DNA of 64,000 nt from Candidatus Glomeribacter gigasporarum BEG34. GTDB lineage: Bacteria > Pseudomonadota > Gammaproteobacteria > Burkholderiales > Burkholderiaceae. A model generated the notes under the pieces. That model was not told where the DNA came from, ran no database searches, and saw only the letters and a list, made by a program, of their open reading frames with translations. Numbering within the stretch: position 1 is the first letter of the stretch; the number at the start of each line of letters is the position of its first letter. The translations under genes were made by a program, and so were the position numbers. Below, one piece after another: positions 55,419 to 64,000 of this stretch. The DNA lies in NCBI RefSeq assembly GCF_000227585.1, contig NZ_CAFB01000040.1, forward strand, positions 1 through 64,000, given 5' to 3'.

Positions 55419-55572
55419 TCAAGTACGCTGTTCTGGAAGGCATAGGCAAAAGCATATTCGAATTCAGCCGCATACCAGAGACCGCAGCAGAACAAGCAAA
55501 GTACGTGCAGTACAGCCCGCTGTGCCAGAGGTAGGCGCAGTTTTAGATCGACGACTTGATATATTTTGTAAT

Positions 55573-56937
55573 CTAGCCTTTTAAAGTCTGTTCCAGCACG
55601 TGCAATTCATGGTTGAGTTGCGCGTCTTTGCCGCGCTTTTCCATCATTTTGCGCACCGCGTGCAGCACCGTCGTGTGGTCGCGTCCGCCAAACAGCTCGC
55701 CGATTTCGGGCAGACTCTTCTGGGTCAGCTCTTTAGCCAGATACATCGCAATCTGGCGCGCCTTGGCAATATTGGCCGGCCGCTTTTTCGAATACATCTC
55801 TGCGACTTTGATATTGTAAAAATCCGCGACGGTTTTCTGGATATTTTCCACTGAAATCTGGCGGTTCTGTACGGTCAGCAAATCTTTCAGCGCTTCCTTG
55901 GTGAGTTCGATCGTAATCTGCCGCCCGTGGAAATTTGAATAGGCGCGCACTTTGCGCAGCGCGCCTTCGAGTTCGCGGATATTCGAGCGCAAGTGCTTGG
56001 CGATAAAAAACGCCACCTCTTCCGGCAAGACAATATTTACCGCATGGGCTTTGTGCATCAGGATGGCGACGCGCATCTCAAGCTCAGGCGGCTCGATGGC
56101 GACCGTCAGCCCGCAATCGAAGCGCGAGATCAGCCGGTCATCAATGCCGGAAATCTGTTTAGGATAGGTATCGCTGGTGATAATGAGCTGCGCCTGATGC
56201 GCAACCAGCGCTTCAAAGGCGTAGAAAAACTCTTCCTGAGTGCGCGATTTTCCGGAAAAAAACTGGATATCGTCGATCAGGAGCAGATCAAGTGAATGAT
56301 AATAGCGCTTAAAGGCGTCAAAGGCTTTGCGCTGATAGGCTTTCACGACATCGGAGACATACTGTTCGGCATGAATATAGCGGATCCGCGCGGCGGGCTT
56401 CTCGTGTTTCAAGTGATTGCCAATCGCGTGGATCACGTGCGTTTTACCCAGGCCAACGCTGCCGTAAAGAAAGAGCGGATTATATGAACGTCCTGGGTTG
56501 CTGGCGACCTGCAGCGCCGCCGCGCGCGCGAGCTGATTGGCTTTGCCGGTGACAAAATTCTCGAAAGTCAGCAGCGCATTCAGTTTCGAGCGCTCCGGCG
56601 CGCCATGTTCAGTATCCGCCCGGGCGGGCGGCGCGCTGGCAAGCGGCGGATGCACGCCGTTCCCGTTCCCATTGGGGCGCAATTCCGGCTTTTTGGGCGC
56701 AAGCATAAATTGCACTTCAACCGGCTGTTGCCAGAAACCGCGCGCCAAATCGGCAATCCGTCCCGAGAACTGAGTTTTCACCCAGTCCAGCTTGAAGCGG
56801 TTGGGCGCTGTGATACATAACACGCGGGCTTCGGTATCAAAAGCCAGCGCGGCAAGTGGTTTAATCCAGGTTTGATATTGCTGGGGCGTAAGCTCTTGCC
56901 TCAGCAGATTGGAACAATGCTGCCAGAAGTCGTTCAT
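55573..56937 (-). CDS. dnaA: Chromosomal replication initiator DnaA
   Basis: AAA+ initiator that binds origin boxes. Domain I ([20 protein letters not shown]), a short domain II linker, domain III with Walker [41 protein letters not shown] and the arginine region [16 protein letters not shown], and domain IV helix-turn-helix with the DnaA signature [14 protein letters not shown]. 454 residues, shorter than in free-living Burkholderia because of domain II. It is on the opposite strand to and downstream of dnaN-gyrB, and divergent from mutS with 55 bp between starts. That gap has no DnaA boxes. Confidence 0.98.
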   Translation of the reverse strand: MNDFWQHCSNLLRQELTPQQYQTWIKPLAALAFDTEARVLCITAPNRFKLDWVKTQFSGRIADLARGFWQQPVEVQFMLAPKKPELRPNGNGNGVHPPLASAPPARADTEHGAPERSKLNALLTFENFVTGKANQLARAAALQVASNPGRSYNPLFLYGSVGLGKTHVIHAIGNHLKHEKPAARIRYIHAEQYVSDVVKAYQRKAFDAFKRYYHSLDLLLIDDIQFFSGKSRTQEEFFYAFEALVAHQAQLIITSDTYPKQISGIDDRLISRFDCGLTVAIEPPELEMRVAILMHKAHAVNIVLPEEVAFFIAKHLRSNIRELEGALRKVRAYSNFHGRQITIELTKEALKDLLTVQNRQISVENIQKTVADFYNIKVAEMYSKKRPANIAKARQIAMYLAKELTQKSLPEIGELFGGRDHTTVLHAVRKMMEKRGKDAQLNHELHVLEQTLKG

Positions 56938-56992
56938 AGAGGATGCGGCTGAAAGGAAAGCAAAAATATTCTACGCCAAAGCGGGGAACGCA

Positions 56993-59704
56993 ATGGATGA
57001 AAAACCGCGCCCGGCGCGCAGCGCGCGGCGCGCTACAGACATCGCCGCGCATACGCCGATGATGCAACAGTACCTGAAAATTAAATCTGGATATCCGGAG
57101 ATGCTCCTCCTCTACCGGATGGGCGATTTTTACGAGCTTTTTTATGAAGATGCCGAAAAAGCGGCGCGCCTGCTCGACTTAACGCTGACCCAGCGCGGCG
57201 CTTCAAACGGTCAGCCGATCAGAATGGCAGGCGTACCGCATCACGCGCTGGACGCTTATCTGGCCAGGCTCGTCAAACTGGGCGAATCAGTCGCGATTTG
57301 CGAACAGACCGGCGACCCAAACGCAAGCAAAGGGCCGGTAGAGCGTAAGGTGGTTCGGGTCGTGACGCCAGGCACCCTAACCGATGCCGCGTTGCTGGCG
57401 GACCGGCAGGATGCGTATTTGCTCGCGCTGTGCACGGTTCAGAACCGGAGCGGCGGCCGCGCGCCGTTAGAGCATTTTTCAGTGAGATTGCACAAGGAGC
57501 AAGCGCGAAGACAGTATGCGCAATACGGCGAGCGCGAAGCGACACAGAGCAAGCCGCTGAAAAATGCTCTAATTGGGTTGGCTTGGCTGAACCTGGCCAG
57601 CGGCGCGCTGCGGCTGGCAGAGATGGCTGCGGACGAAGCGCCGGCGGCGCTTGAACGGATCCGGCCCGCCGAGATTTTGCTGGCCGATGCGGACAGCGGC
57701 CCGGATGCGATGGAGCCGCCCGCGGGTCCGGGCGCGGTAACGCGCATCCCCCCCTGGCATTTCGAGATCGATTCAGGACGCGCGCGTCTGTGCGAACAGC
57801 TCGGCGTGACCCATCTGGAAGGCTTTGGCGCGCATCATTTATCTGCAGCCTGCGGCGCGGCGGGTGCGGTGCTGTGGTACGCGGTCAATACGCAAGGACA
57901 ACCGTTACGGCATATCGGCAGTCTGCAGGTGGAATCCGAGACGCAATACATCGGTCTTGATCCCGCCACGCGCCGCAATCTCGAACTGACGGAAACGCTG
58001 CGCGGCGCGGAATCGCCGACGCTCCTGTCCAGACTCGACCGCTGCTGCACGTCGATGGGCAGCCGTCTACTGCGCCATTGGCTGCACCACGCGCCGCGCG
58101 ATGCGCGCATTGCACAGCGGCGTCAACAGGCCATTGGCGCATGGCTGCAGGCGCCTTCCGGCGCGCGCGCGCTCGATACGCTGCGGCAAAGTTTAAGGCA
58201 GATCGCGGATATTGAGCGCATCACTGGCCGGCTGGCGCTATTGACCGCGCGCCCGCGCGATCTGGCCCATTTGCGCGATACCCTGATTCAGTTACCGTGC
58301 GTGCGCGCGCATCTGGCGGACGACGCGCTGCCCGCCGAGTTGCTGCAAGGCATTGAGGCGGCGCTGCATGCGCCCGATGATTGCCTTGCGCTTCTGGAGC
58401 GCGCGATTGCGGCTGAACCGGCGGCATTGATCCGCGACGGCGGGGTGATTGCGCACGGCTACGACGCGGAACTCGATGCATTGCGCGCGCTGTCCGAGAA
58501 CTGCGGCCAGTTTCTGAATGAACTGGAGGCGCGCGAACGCGCGCGCACCGGCATCGCCAATTTGCGCGTCGAGTACAACAAAGTGCATGGGTTTTATATT
58601 GAAGTCACGCGCGGCCAGACGGACAAAGTGCCGGACGACTACCGCCGCCGCCAGACGCTGAAAAACGCCGAGCGCTACATTACCCCTGAGCTCAAAGCGT
58701 TTGAAGACAAGGCGCTTTCCGCTTCCGGGCGCGCACTCGCGCGCGAAAAAGCGCTGTATGAAGCGTTATTGCAGACGCTGAGCGCCTATATTGCAGACTG
58801 CCAGCGGATTGCGCAGGCGCTCGCGCAGCTCGATGTGCTGGCGGCGTTCGCCGAGCGGGCGCGGCTGCTTCACTGGGCGGCGCCCGAATTTGGCGGCGAA
58901 GGCATCGAGATCGAACAGGGCCGGCATCCGGTCGTCGAGACGCAGATCGATCCTTTTGTCCCAAACGATTGTCGCTTAAGCGCGCAACGGAAGTTGCTGC
59001 TGATCACTGGCCCGAATATGGGCGGCAAATCCACTTTTATGCGGCAGACGGCGCTGATTGTGCTTATGGCCTATATCGGCAGTTATGTGCCGGCGCGGCG
59101 CGCGCGTTTCGGGCCGGTGGACCGTATTTTTACGCGGATTGGCGCGCAGGATGATCTGGCGGGCGGGCGCTCGACCTTTATGGTGGAGATGACCGAGGCG
59201 GCAGCGATTCTGAACGGCGCAACCCCGTCCAGTCTCGTTTTGATCGATGAAATCGGACGCGGCACATCGACTTTTGACGGCCTGGCGCTGGCGTGGGCCA
59301 TTGCGCATCGTCTGCTTGCGCATAACCGCTGCTATACCTTGTTCGCAACGCATTATTTTGAATTGACGCGCCTGGCGGATGAATGCGCGCAGGCGGCGAA
59401 TGCGCATCTGTCCGCGGTTGAGCATGCGCAGGGCCTGGTCTTTCTGCATGCCGTTCAGGACGGCCCGGCCAGTCAAAGCTACGGCCTGCAGGTGGCGCAG
59501 CTTGCCGGCGTGCCGCGCCCGGTGATTGAGGCGGCGCGCGCGCATCTGGCGCATCTTTCAGGCGATTTGCCGCGGGCGCGCATGGAAACGCATCCAGCGC
59601 TTGAAAAATTGCGCGCGCTGGATCCGAAAAATATGCGCGCGCGCGATGCGCTCAACGCACTCTTTGAATTGCATGCGCTGGCGATGGCGCATTGGAACGG
59701 CTGA
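56993..59704 (+). CDS. mutS: DNA mismatch repair protein MutS, with palindromic-element insert
   Basis: Recognises mismatches and starts repair. N-terminal mismatch-binding domain ([20 protein letters not shown] with the Phe-x-Glu motif), connector, lever/clamp, and ATPase domain with Walker [18 protein letters not shown] and [20 protein letters not shown]. The ATG at 56993 ([13 protein letters not shown]) is used. Residues about 159-194 are encoded by a 106-bp palindromic element (57467-57572) read in frame between [10 protein letters not shown] and [11 protein letters not shown]. In E. coli this is the beta-hairpin start of domain II, likely a surface loop. The 903-residue protein otherwise looks complete; whether function is kept is unknown. 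Confidence 0.96.
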   Translation: MDEKPRPARSARRATDIAAHTPMMQQYLKIKSGYPEMLLLYRMGDFYELFYEDAEKAARLLDLTLTQRGASNGQPIRMAGVPHHALDAYLARLVKLGESVAICEQTGDPNASKGPVERKVVRVVTPGTLTDAALLADRQDAYLLALCTVQNRSGGRAPLEHFSVRLHKEQARRQYAQYGEREATQSKPLKNALIGLAWLNLASGALRLAEMAADEAPAALERIRPAEILLADADSGPDAMEPPAGPGAVTRIPPWHFEIDSGRARLCEQLGVTHLEGFGAHHLSAACGAAGAVLWYAVNTQGQPLRHIGSLQVESETQYIGLDPATRRNLELTETLRGAESPTLLSRLDRCCTSMGSRLLRHWLHHAPRDARIAQRRQQAIGAWLQAPSGARALDTLRQSLRQIADIERITGRLALLTARPRDLAHLRDTLIQLPCVRAHLADDALPAELLQGIEAALHAPDDCLALLERAIAAEPAALIRDGGVIAHGYDAELDALRALSENCGQFLNELEARERARTGIANLRVEYNKVHGFYIEVTRGQTDKVPDDYRRRQTLKNAERYITPELKAFEDKALSASGRALAREKALYEALLQTLSAYIADCQRIAQALAQLDVLAAFAERARLLHWAAPEFGGEGIEIEQGRHPVVETQIDPFVPNDCRLSAQRKLLLITGPNMGGKSTFMRQTALIVLMAYIGSYVPARRARFGPVDRIFTRIGAQDDLAGGRSTFMVEMTEAAAILNGATPSSLVLIDEIGRGTSTFDGLALAWAIAHRLLAHNRCYTLFATHYFELTRLADECAQAANAHLSAVEHAQGLVFLHAVQDGPASQSYGLQVAQLAGVPRPVIEAARAHLAHLSGDLPRARMETHPALEKLRALDPKNMRARDALNALFELHALAMAHWNG
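57467..57572 (+). repeat. Palindromic element, subfamily A, in frame inside mutS
   Basis: Perfect 16-bp arms TTAGAGCATTTTTCAG and CTGAAAAATGCTCTAA enclose CACAAGGAGCAAGCGCGAAG then ACAGTATGCGCAATACGGCG. The frame enters exactly at TTA and no stop occurs. Encoded peptide begins [20 protein letters not shown] and ends KPLKNALI. Almost identical arms in other intact copies suggest recent activity. Confidence 0.96.
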
Positions 59705-59881
59705 ATCACCGTTAATATATGTCCAGACAAGACGCAAGGGAACACCATATTGCATTGATGAATATCCGTCCGCAGCCAGTCGATATCGATGTGCCCTTTC
59801 AGTTAAACTTGTGCCATTTATGAGCGCCTGTTCGCGCTGTGCGCGATCTGCGGCGGGCGAGTGCGCATTCTCTTTACACAC

Positions 59882-60085
59882 ATGAATCCACTGGTAGTCA
59901 ATTGTCCATGTTGCGGTCAAAAAGTGGCGTGGGTATCGGAGAGCCGCTACCGGCCTTTTTGTTCCGAACGATGCAGACAAATGGATTTGGGCGCATGGGC
60001 GGCGGAGAAATACACAATCGAAGGAAATCCGGAAGACGTTCCGTCTCATCAGGACTCAAACAATCATTCTGACACTGAACAATAA
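59882..60085 (+). CDS. yacG: DNA gyrase inhibitor YacG
   Basis: 67-residue zinc-finger protein that binds the GyrB C-terminal region. Four Cys ligands in CPCCGQKV and CSERCRQMDLGAWAAEKY, the family hallmark. ATG at 59882 (MNPLVVNCP) matches homologues; an upstream in-frame start at 59861 adds seven residues. Located between mutS and uvrD. Confidence 0.93.
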   Translation: MNPLVVNCPCCGQKVAWVSESRYRPFCSERCRQMDLGAWAAEKYTIEGNPEDVPSHQDSNNHSDTEQ

Positions 60086-60139
60086 AATGCGCTTCAACAA
60101 AGACTGTCCGGCATCGAGTCCGCTTAAACGGGTTTGATC

Positions 60140-62365
60140 GTGTCCGATCTGCTTGCGCATCTTAATCCTGAACAGCGCGCTGCCGTTACCCTGCCGGACG
60201 AATCCGCGCTGATTCTCGCCGGCGCGGGCAGCGGCAAAACGCGCGTGCTGACCACGCGCATCGCCTGGCTGCTTCAATCGCAACGCATCCGTCCAGCGGA
60301 AATCCTGGCGGTGACTTTCACGAACAAGGCGGCGCGAGAAATGATGACGCGCCTGACCGCTTTGCTGCCGATTCACCTGCGCGGCATGTGGATTGGAACC
60401 TTTCATGGCCTGTGCAACCGGATGCTGCGCGCGCATCATCAGACGGCGGAGCTGCCGCAGACCTTCCAGATTCTCGATTCAGCCGATCAACTGTCTGCGC
60501 TGAAGCGTCTGCTGAAGCGTCTGAATATCGATGATGAGAAATATCCACCTAAACAGGTCCAGCGCTTTATCAACCAGGCCAAAGAGCAAGGATTGCGTCC
60601 CGCCGGGATGGATGCAAGCGACCCGTTCAGCCAGAAGTGCGCGGAGTTGTACGCGGCCTATCACGCTCAATGCCAGCGCGAGGGCGTGGTGGATTTCGCC
60701 GAATTGCTGCTGCGCAGTTATGAACTGCTTGCGCGCAATGCGGAGATGGCTGCGCATTATCAGGCGCGCTTCAAACATATGCTGGTCGATGAGTTTCAAG
60801 ATACCAATACGCTGCAGTACGCCTGGCTCAAGCAATTGGCCGGCCCATGCGGCGCGGTGTTTGCGGTGGGAGACGATGACCAAAGCATTTATGCGTTCCG
60901 CGGCGCGAACGTCGGCAATATGCGCGACTTTGAGCGCGAATACAAAGTCCGCCATTTGATCAGGCTGGAACAGAACTATCGCTCGCACGGCCATATTCTG
61001 GATGCGGCGAATGTGCTGATTGCGCACAATACGCGCCGGCTCGGCAAAAACCTGCGCACCGATGCGGGTTGCGGCGAATGCGTGCGCGTAGTCAGCGCGG
61101 AAACAGACTCGCAGGAAGCGCTCTGGCTGGTCAGCGAAGTGCGCGCCTTGAACCGGAAAGGCATACCGCTTGATCAGATCGCGGTGCTGTACCGCAGTAA
61201 TGCGCAATCGCGCGTGCTTGAGCATACGTTGATGAGCGCGGGCATTCCCTATCGCGTCACCGGCGGGCTGCGTTTTTTTGAGCGCGCTGAAATCAAGCAC
61301 GCCCTCGCCTATCTGCGTCTGCTTGAGAATCCGGATGACGACACCGCCTTTATGCGCGTGGTGAATTTTCCGGCGCGCTCAATTGGCGCGCGCACGCTTG
61401 AAGTATTAAGCGAGGCGGCGCGCCCACTGAACCGCTCGCTCCACGCCGCCGCTGCGCAGCTCGGCGGGAAGACGGCTGCACATCTGCAACGCTTTATTCA
61501 GCTCATTGAGGAGATGCGCGCGCGCACACGCGGACTGAGCTTGTCTGAAACGGTTCAGCATGTCATAGACGCCAGTGGGCTCGTTGAGCACTATCGCGCT
61601 GAACGCGAAGGCCAGGACCGGATTGAAAATCTGCGCGAGCTGGTGAATGCAGCGTTGGCTTTTACGAAAGAAGAACACGCTGAACCGGAGGCTCCGCCCG
61701 ACGATGAAATCACGCCATTGTCGGCTTTTCTGGCGCACGCTTCACTCGAAGCTGGCGAGCATCAGGCGCAGGCGGGTCAGGCCGCCGTGCAGCTGATGAC
61801 CGTGCACGCGGCGAAAGGGCTCGAATTTTCCGCGGTGTTTATCACCGGCCTTGAAGAAGGGCTGTTCCCGCACCAGAACAGCATCATCGATGCGTCCGGA
61901 CTCGAAGAAGAGCGGCGTTTGATGTATGTGGCGATGACGCGCGCCCGCGCGCGTCTCTATCTATCTTTCGCGCGGAGCCGGATGCTGCACGGGCAAAGCC
62001 GGCATAGCCTGCGTTCGCGTTTTCTGGACGAATTGCCTGAACAGACCCTACAACATCAGGCGCTTCATGGCGCGTCCGCGAGGTCCGGCGCGCCGCGCCC
62101 TCACGCATCGCACACCGCGGGCGCCTCCTGGACGCAGCAGGCGCCCGCTGCGCCGCGCCGGGCGCTGTCCGAATTCAGCGCGCCGCCGCACAAAACGGTC
62201 TCCGGCTTTTATATCGGGCAATCCGTATCACACGCGGTATTTGGTCACGGCACCATTACGGCCTTTGAAGGAAATGGCGCGGATGCGCGCGCGCAAGTCA
62301 AATTCACCCGGAGCGGCGCGAAATGGCTGGTGTTGGGTATGGCCAAATTGCAGCCCGTTCTTTAG
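60140..62365 (+). CDS. uvrD: UvrD/Rep-family DNA helicase II
   Basis: Superfamily 1 helicase for nucleotide-excision and mismatch repair. Motif I ILAGAGSGKTRVLTTRIAWL, Ia AVTFTNKAAREMMTRL, II HMLVDEFQDTNTLQYAWLKQ, III GDDDQSIYAFRGANVGNMRD, IV RLEQNYRSHGHILDAAN, V VQLMTVHAAKGLEFSAVFI and VI EERRLMYVAMTRARARLYLS. A Tudor-like C-terminus (GHGTITAFEGNGADARAQVK) ends KLQPVL. GTG 60140 is preferred over TTG 60134. The TAG stop is inside the following palindromic element. Confidence 0.95.
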   Translation: MSDLLAHLNPEQRAAVTLPDESALILAGAGSGKTRVLTTRIAWLLQSQRIRPAEILAVTFTNKAAREMMTRLTALLPIHLRGMWIGTFHGLCNRMLRAHHQTAELPQTFQILDSADQLSALKRLLKRLNIDDEKYPPKQVQRFINQAKEQGLRPAGMDASDPFSQKCAELYAAYHAQCQREGVVDFAELLLRSYELLARNAEMAAHYQARFKHMLVDEFQDTNTLQYAWLKQLAGPCGAVFAVGDDDQSIYAFRGANVGNMRDFEREYKVRHLIRLEQNYRSHGHILDAANVLIAHNTRRLGKNLRTDAGCGECVRVVSAETDSQEALWLVSEVRALNRKGIPLDQIAVLYRSNAQSRVLEHTLMSAGIPYRVTGGLRFFERAEIKHALAYLRLLENPDDDTAFMRVVNFPARSIGARTLEVLSEAARPLNRSLHAAAAQLGGKTAAHLQRFIQLIEEMRARTRGLSLSETVQHVIDASGLVEHYRAEREGQDRIENLRELVNAALAFTKEEHAEPEAPPDDEITPLSAFLAHASLEAGEHQAQAGQAAVQLMTVHAAKGLEFSAVFITGLEEGLFPHQNSIIDASGLEEERRLMYVAMTRARARLYLSFARSRMLHGQSRHSLRSRFLDELPEQTLQHQALHGASARSGAPRPHASHTAGASWTQQAPAAPRRALSEFSAPPHKTVSGFYIGQSVSHAVFGHGTITAFEGNGADARAQVKFTRSGAKWLVLGMAKLQPVL

Positions 62366-62467
62366 AGCATTTTTCAGTGAGATTGCACAAGGAACGAGCG
62401 CGAAGACAGTATGAGTAATACGGCGAGCGCGAAGTGACACAGTGCAAGCCACTGAAAAATGCTCTAG
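62362..62467 (+). repeat. Palindromic element, subfamily A, at uvrD end
   Basis: 106 bp with arms TTAGAGCATTTTTCAG (62362-62377) and CTGAAAAATGCTCTAG (62452-62467). Nearly the same as the mutS copy, but in the frame that is open in mutS this one contains TAA (TATGAGTAATAC). It supplies the uvrD stop codon and fills the gap to the convergent membrane-protein gene. Confidence 0.95.
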
Positions 62468-62479
62468 TTCTTGGCGCTT

Positions 62480-63250
62480 TCAAAACTCCCCGCATAACTC
62501 ATATACAGCGAACACCAGAACATCGGAACCAGAAATAAGGAAATAAAGAACCACTCGCCCCAATAGAGCGGGATGCGCCGTGCCATGACCCGATGCCACA
62601 GTGAGCGTAAGCAGAATCAGGGCAGTGGTTCCGGTCCACAGGATGAGCAAGACAATAAAGGCGCTCCAATTGCGCCAGAATGCCATCCAACTGAAAAACA
62701 GCGCCTTGGGCGCCGGCGTGCGGTGCCATATGCTTAAAGCGGGCGCAAACCAGAACAGGATTGTCAACGGCATATAACTTGCCATCACGAATAGCAGCGC
62801 GGCGGACACTCTGGCGGATAGCGCGCCATCCGAGAGCGCCATTTCGGGCGACTGGCCCAATAATGCGATTTGCATGAGTTTTCCGCCGTCCAGCAATGCG
62901 GAGGTTATCAAAACCAATACATTTACGGCAAAGTTGCACAGTCCCAGCATTGCGAGCGGGTACAGAGGCGCGCGGCGTCCATTGCTTTGGAAAATCGCGC
63001 CAAGCAAATGAAGGGAGACGGGTTGACCAGAGCAGGCCGCGCGGCTTGCCGTCATGAACAGCACCGAGAAGAAGGGCAGAATCAAAAATGACGCGAACAC
63101 ATGCACGACAGGAATCAGCGCCGTTGCCATCGTGATCAGCAGATAAGCCAGGTTAAGCGCCAGAAAAACAAGCGGGCTTTTGAAAAACAGCGTAATGCCG
63201 CGGCGGAACCAGAGCGCGCCCGTTGAGGCGGAAACTTTATTTAGGTACAT
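62480..63250 (-). CDS. BPSS1780-type integral membrane protein
   Basis: 256 residues with about six hydrophobic segments (SPLVFLALNLAYLLITMATA, SAALLFVMASYMPLTILFWF, AFIVLLILWTGTTALILLTL). The N-terminus STGALWFRRGITLFFKSPL matches a membrane family widespread in Burkholderiaceae next to thrB. Function unknown; a role in membrane homeostasis is only a guess. Convergent with uvrD; its upstream side carries palindromic element B2. Confidence 0.75.
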   Translation of the reverse strand: MYLNKVSASTGALWFRRGITLFFKSPLVFLALNLAYLLITMATALIPVVHVFASFLILPFFSVLFMTASRAACSGQPVSLHLLGAIFQSNGRRAPLYPLAMLGLCNFAVNVLVLITSALLDGGKLMQIALLGQSPEMALSDGALSARVSAALLFVMASYMPLTILFWFAPALSIWHRTPAPKALFFSWMAFWRNWSAFIVLLILWTGTTALILLTLTVASGHGTAHPALLGRVVLYFLISGSDVLVFAVYELCGEF

Positions 63251-63268
63251 AAGAAACAGAATTTAGTG

Positions 63269-63375
63269 TATAGCCAAGCGACTTTAGTTTGATACGGTGT
63301 CATCGCCGCTCGCCGTATTGCTCATACTGTCTTCGCGGCTGCTTCCTTGTCTCAAACTAAAGTCGCTTGGCTATA
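63269..63375 (-). repeat. Palindromic element, subfamily B, at thrB 3' end
   Basis: Perfect 24-bp arms beginning TATAGCCAAGCGACTTTAGT and ending AGTCGCTTGGCTATA. Core in reverse orientation (CGCCGTATTGCTCATACTGT, CTTCGCGGCTGCTTCCTTGT). Its right arm encodes the last five residues (IAKRL) and the stop TAG (63359-63357) of the minus-strand thrB. Confidence 0.95.
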
Positions 63376-64000
63376 AATGTGCGCAGAATGCGCTCAAAAT
63401 ACGCGGGATCGTGTACATTTAATATTTTAGCCGGACGTGGAACATAAAAATCATGTAGACGCGAAAGCCAGAAGCGCAACGCCGCCGCGCGCAGCAACGC
63501 TGGCCAATAGACTGCCTCCAGCGGCGTAAAGGCGCGCACCGCCTGGTAAGCGGTCAAAAATGCGCGCACGCGCGCCTCCTCATATTGACCGCTCGCGGGC
63601 ATCACGCACCAGTCATTGATACATACAGCAATATCGAAGAGCCATTTGTCCAGGCCGGCAAAGTAGAAATCAAAAAAACCGCTCAAGCGGCATGGATGCC
63701 CAGCGCTATCCCCCTGTTGGGTGACAAAAAAGACGTTATCCCGAAACAAATCGCCATGACAGATGCCCGCCGGCAACCGCGCATATTCCGCTGAGGCTTG
63801 AATGCTGTGCTGGAAGGCCAATTCGTGATGCAGAAGCCGGCGTTGCGCGGGCCTTAAGAAAGGGTCGATGGCGCGCGCCGCCTCGCATTGCCACGCCAGG
63901 CCGCGCGGATTCTGCGGCGCGGCGGCGGCAAATGTTTTCCCGGCCAGATGCATGCGCGCGAGCATCCGCCCGGCCTCAGCGCAATGATGAGCGGCGGGCG
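63357..64000 (-). CDS. thrB: Homoserine kinase, 5'-partial
   Basis: Phosphorylates homoserine in threonine synthesis; this is the ThrB type related to aminoglycoside phosphotransferases. The catalytic loop is GICHGDLFRDNVFFV and the metal-binding motif SGFFDFYFAGLDKWLFDIAV. The frame is open to the last base of the window (AAHHCAEAGRMLARMHLAG), so the N-terminal third is missing. The C-terminus is shorter than in Burkholderia: it ends FERILRTF plus IAKRL, the latter encoded by a palindromic element that also gives the stop. Confidence 0.92.
   Translation of the reverse strand, partial: PAAHHCAEAGRMLARMHLAGKTFAAAAPQNPRGLAWQCEAARAIDPFLRPAQRRLLHHELAFQHSIQASAEYARLPAGICHGDLFRDNVFFVTQQGDSAGHPCRLSGFFDFYFAGLDKWLFDIAVCINDWCVMPASGQYEEARVRAFLTAYQAVRAFTPLEAVYWPALLRAAALRFWLSRLHDFYVPRPAKILNVHDPAYFERILRTFIAKRL

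Overview
The window is a chromosomal segment of a Burkholderiaceae-type betaproteobacterium. Gene order (tig-clpP-clpX-lon; scpB-rluB; pyrG-kdsA-eno-ftsB; hemE-priA-hrcA; lapA-lapB; thrB next to a BPSS1780-type membrane gene) and protein sequences point there. Insertion-sequence wreckage, broken genes and moderate GC would fit a host-restricted member, for example the endofungal Mycoavidus/Glomeribacter lineage; that placement is inference. Both ends cut a gene: tig on the left, thrB on the right.

Layout. 0-7.5 kb: tig, clpP, clpX, lon (protein folding and proteolysis), then scpB and rluB. 7.5-16.9 kb: a graveyard of mobile DNA (P-type ATPase stump, IS110, a large serine recombinase with two helper genes, a 5'-truncated group II intron, a BrnA/BrnT pair whose toxin carries two stop codons, IS21 and IS256 wrecks). 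16.9-21.3 kb: an AT-richer three-gene operon on the minus strand encoding a phosphatidylserine-decarboxylase-like pyruvoyl enzyme, a DDAH/amidinotransferase-family enzyme and an ABC exporter. It has a palindromic operator over its -35 box and is bracketed by IS remnants; it may make and export a small guanidino or amine metabolite. 21.6-31.3 kb: housekeeping genes (CorC/HlyC-like, tRNA-Pro, ispB, CtaG-like, pyrG, kdsA, eno, ftsB, tRNA-fMet, an aminopeptidase P). 31.3-33.8 kb: IS110 and IS3 remnants, one splitting a DUF1640 gene. 33.8-41.8 kb: a surface operon of a giant DUF11-repeat protein, an outer-membrane barrel with an Ig-like N-terminus, and an OmpA-type protein. 42-64 kb: hemE, priA, hrcA, recG, tRNA-Thr, fdxA, lapA-lapB, dnaN-gyrB, an inverted dnaA, mutS, yacG, uvrD, a membrane protein and thrB.

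The most striking signal is a family of about ten dispersed palindromic elements (77-169 bp) plus a possible relative at tig. Most share a core related to GCGAAGACAGTATGAG..AATACGGCGAGCG, but it is enclosed by arms that differ between subfamilies while staying complementary within each copy. Two copies lie in frame inside mutS and rluB and are read in the same frame, giving related peptides (ARRQY.QYGER), as in Rickettsia palindromic elements. Several others begin at the 3' end of a gene, and their arm contains the stop codon of uvrD, priA, lapA, the OmpA-like gene or thrB.

A second notable point is the replication region: dnaA is inverted and lies downstream of gyrB rather than upstream of dnaN. 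The only DnaA-box cluster I found is in the hemE-priA gap.
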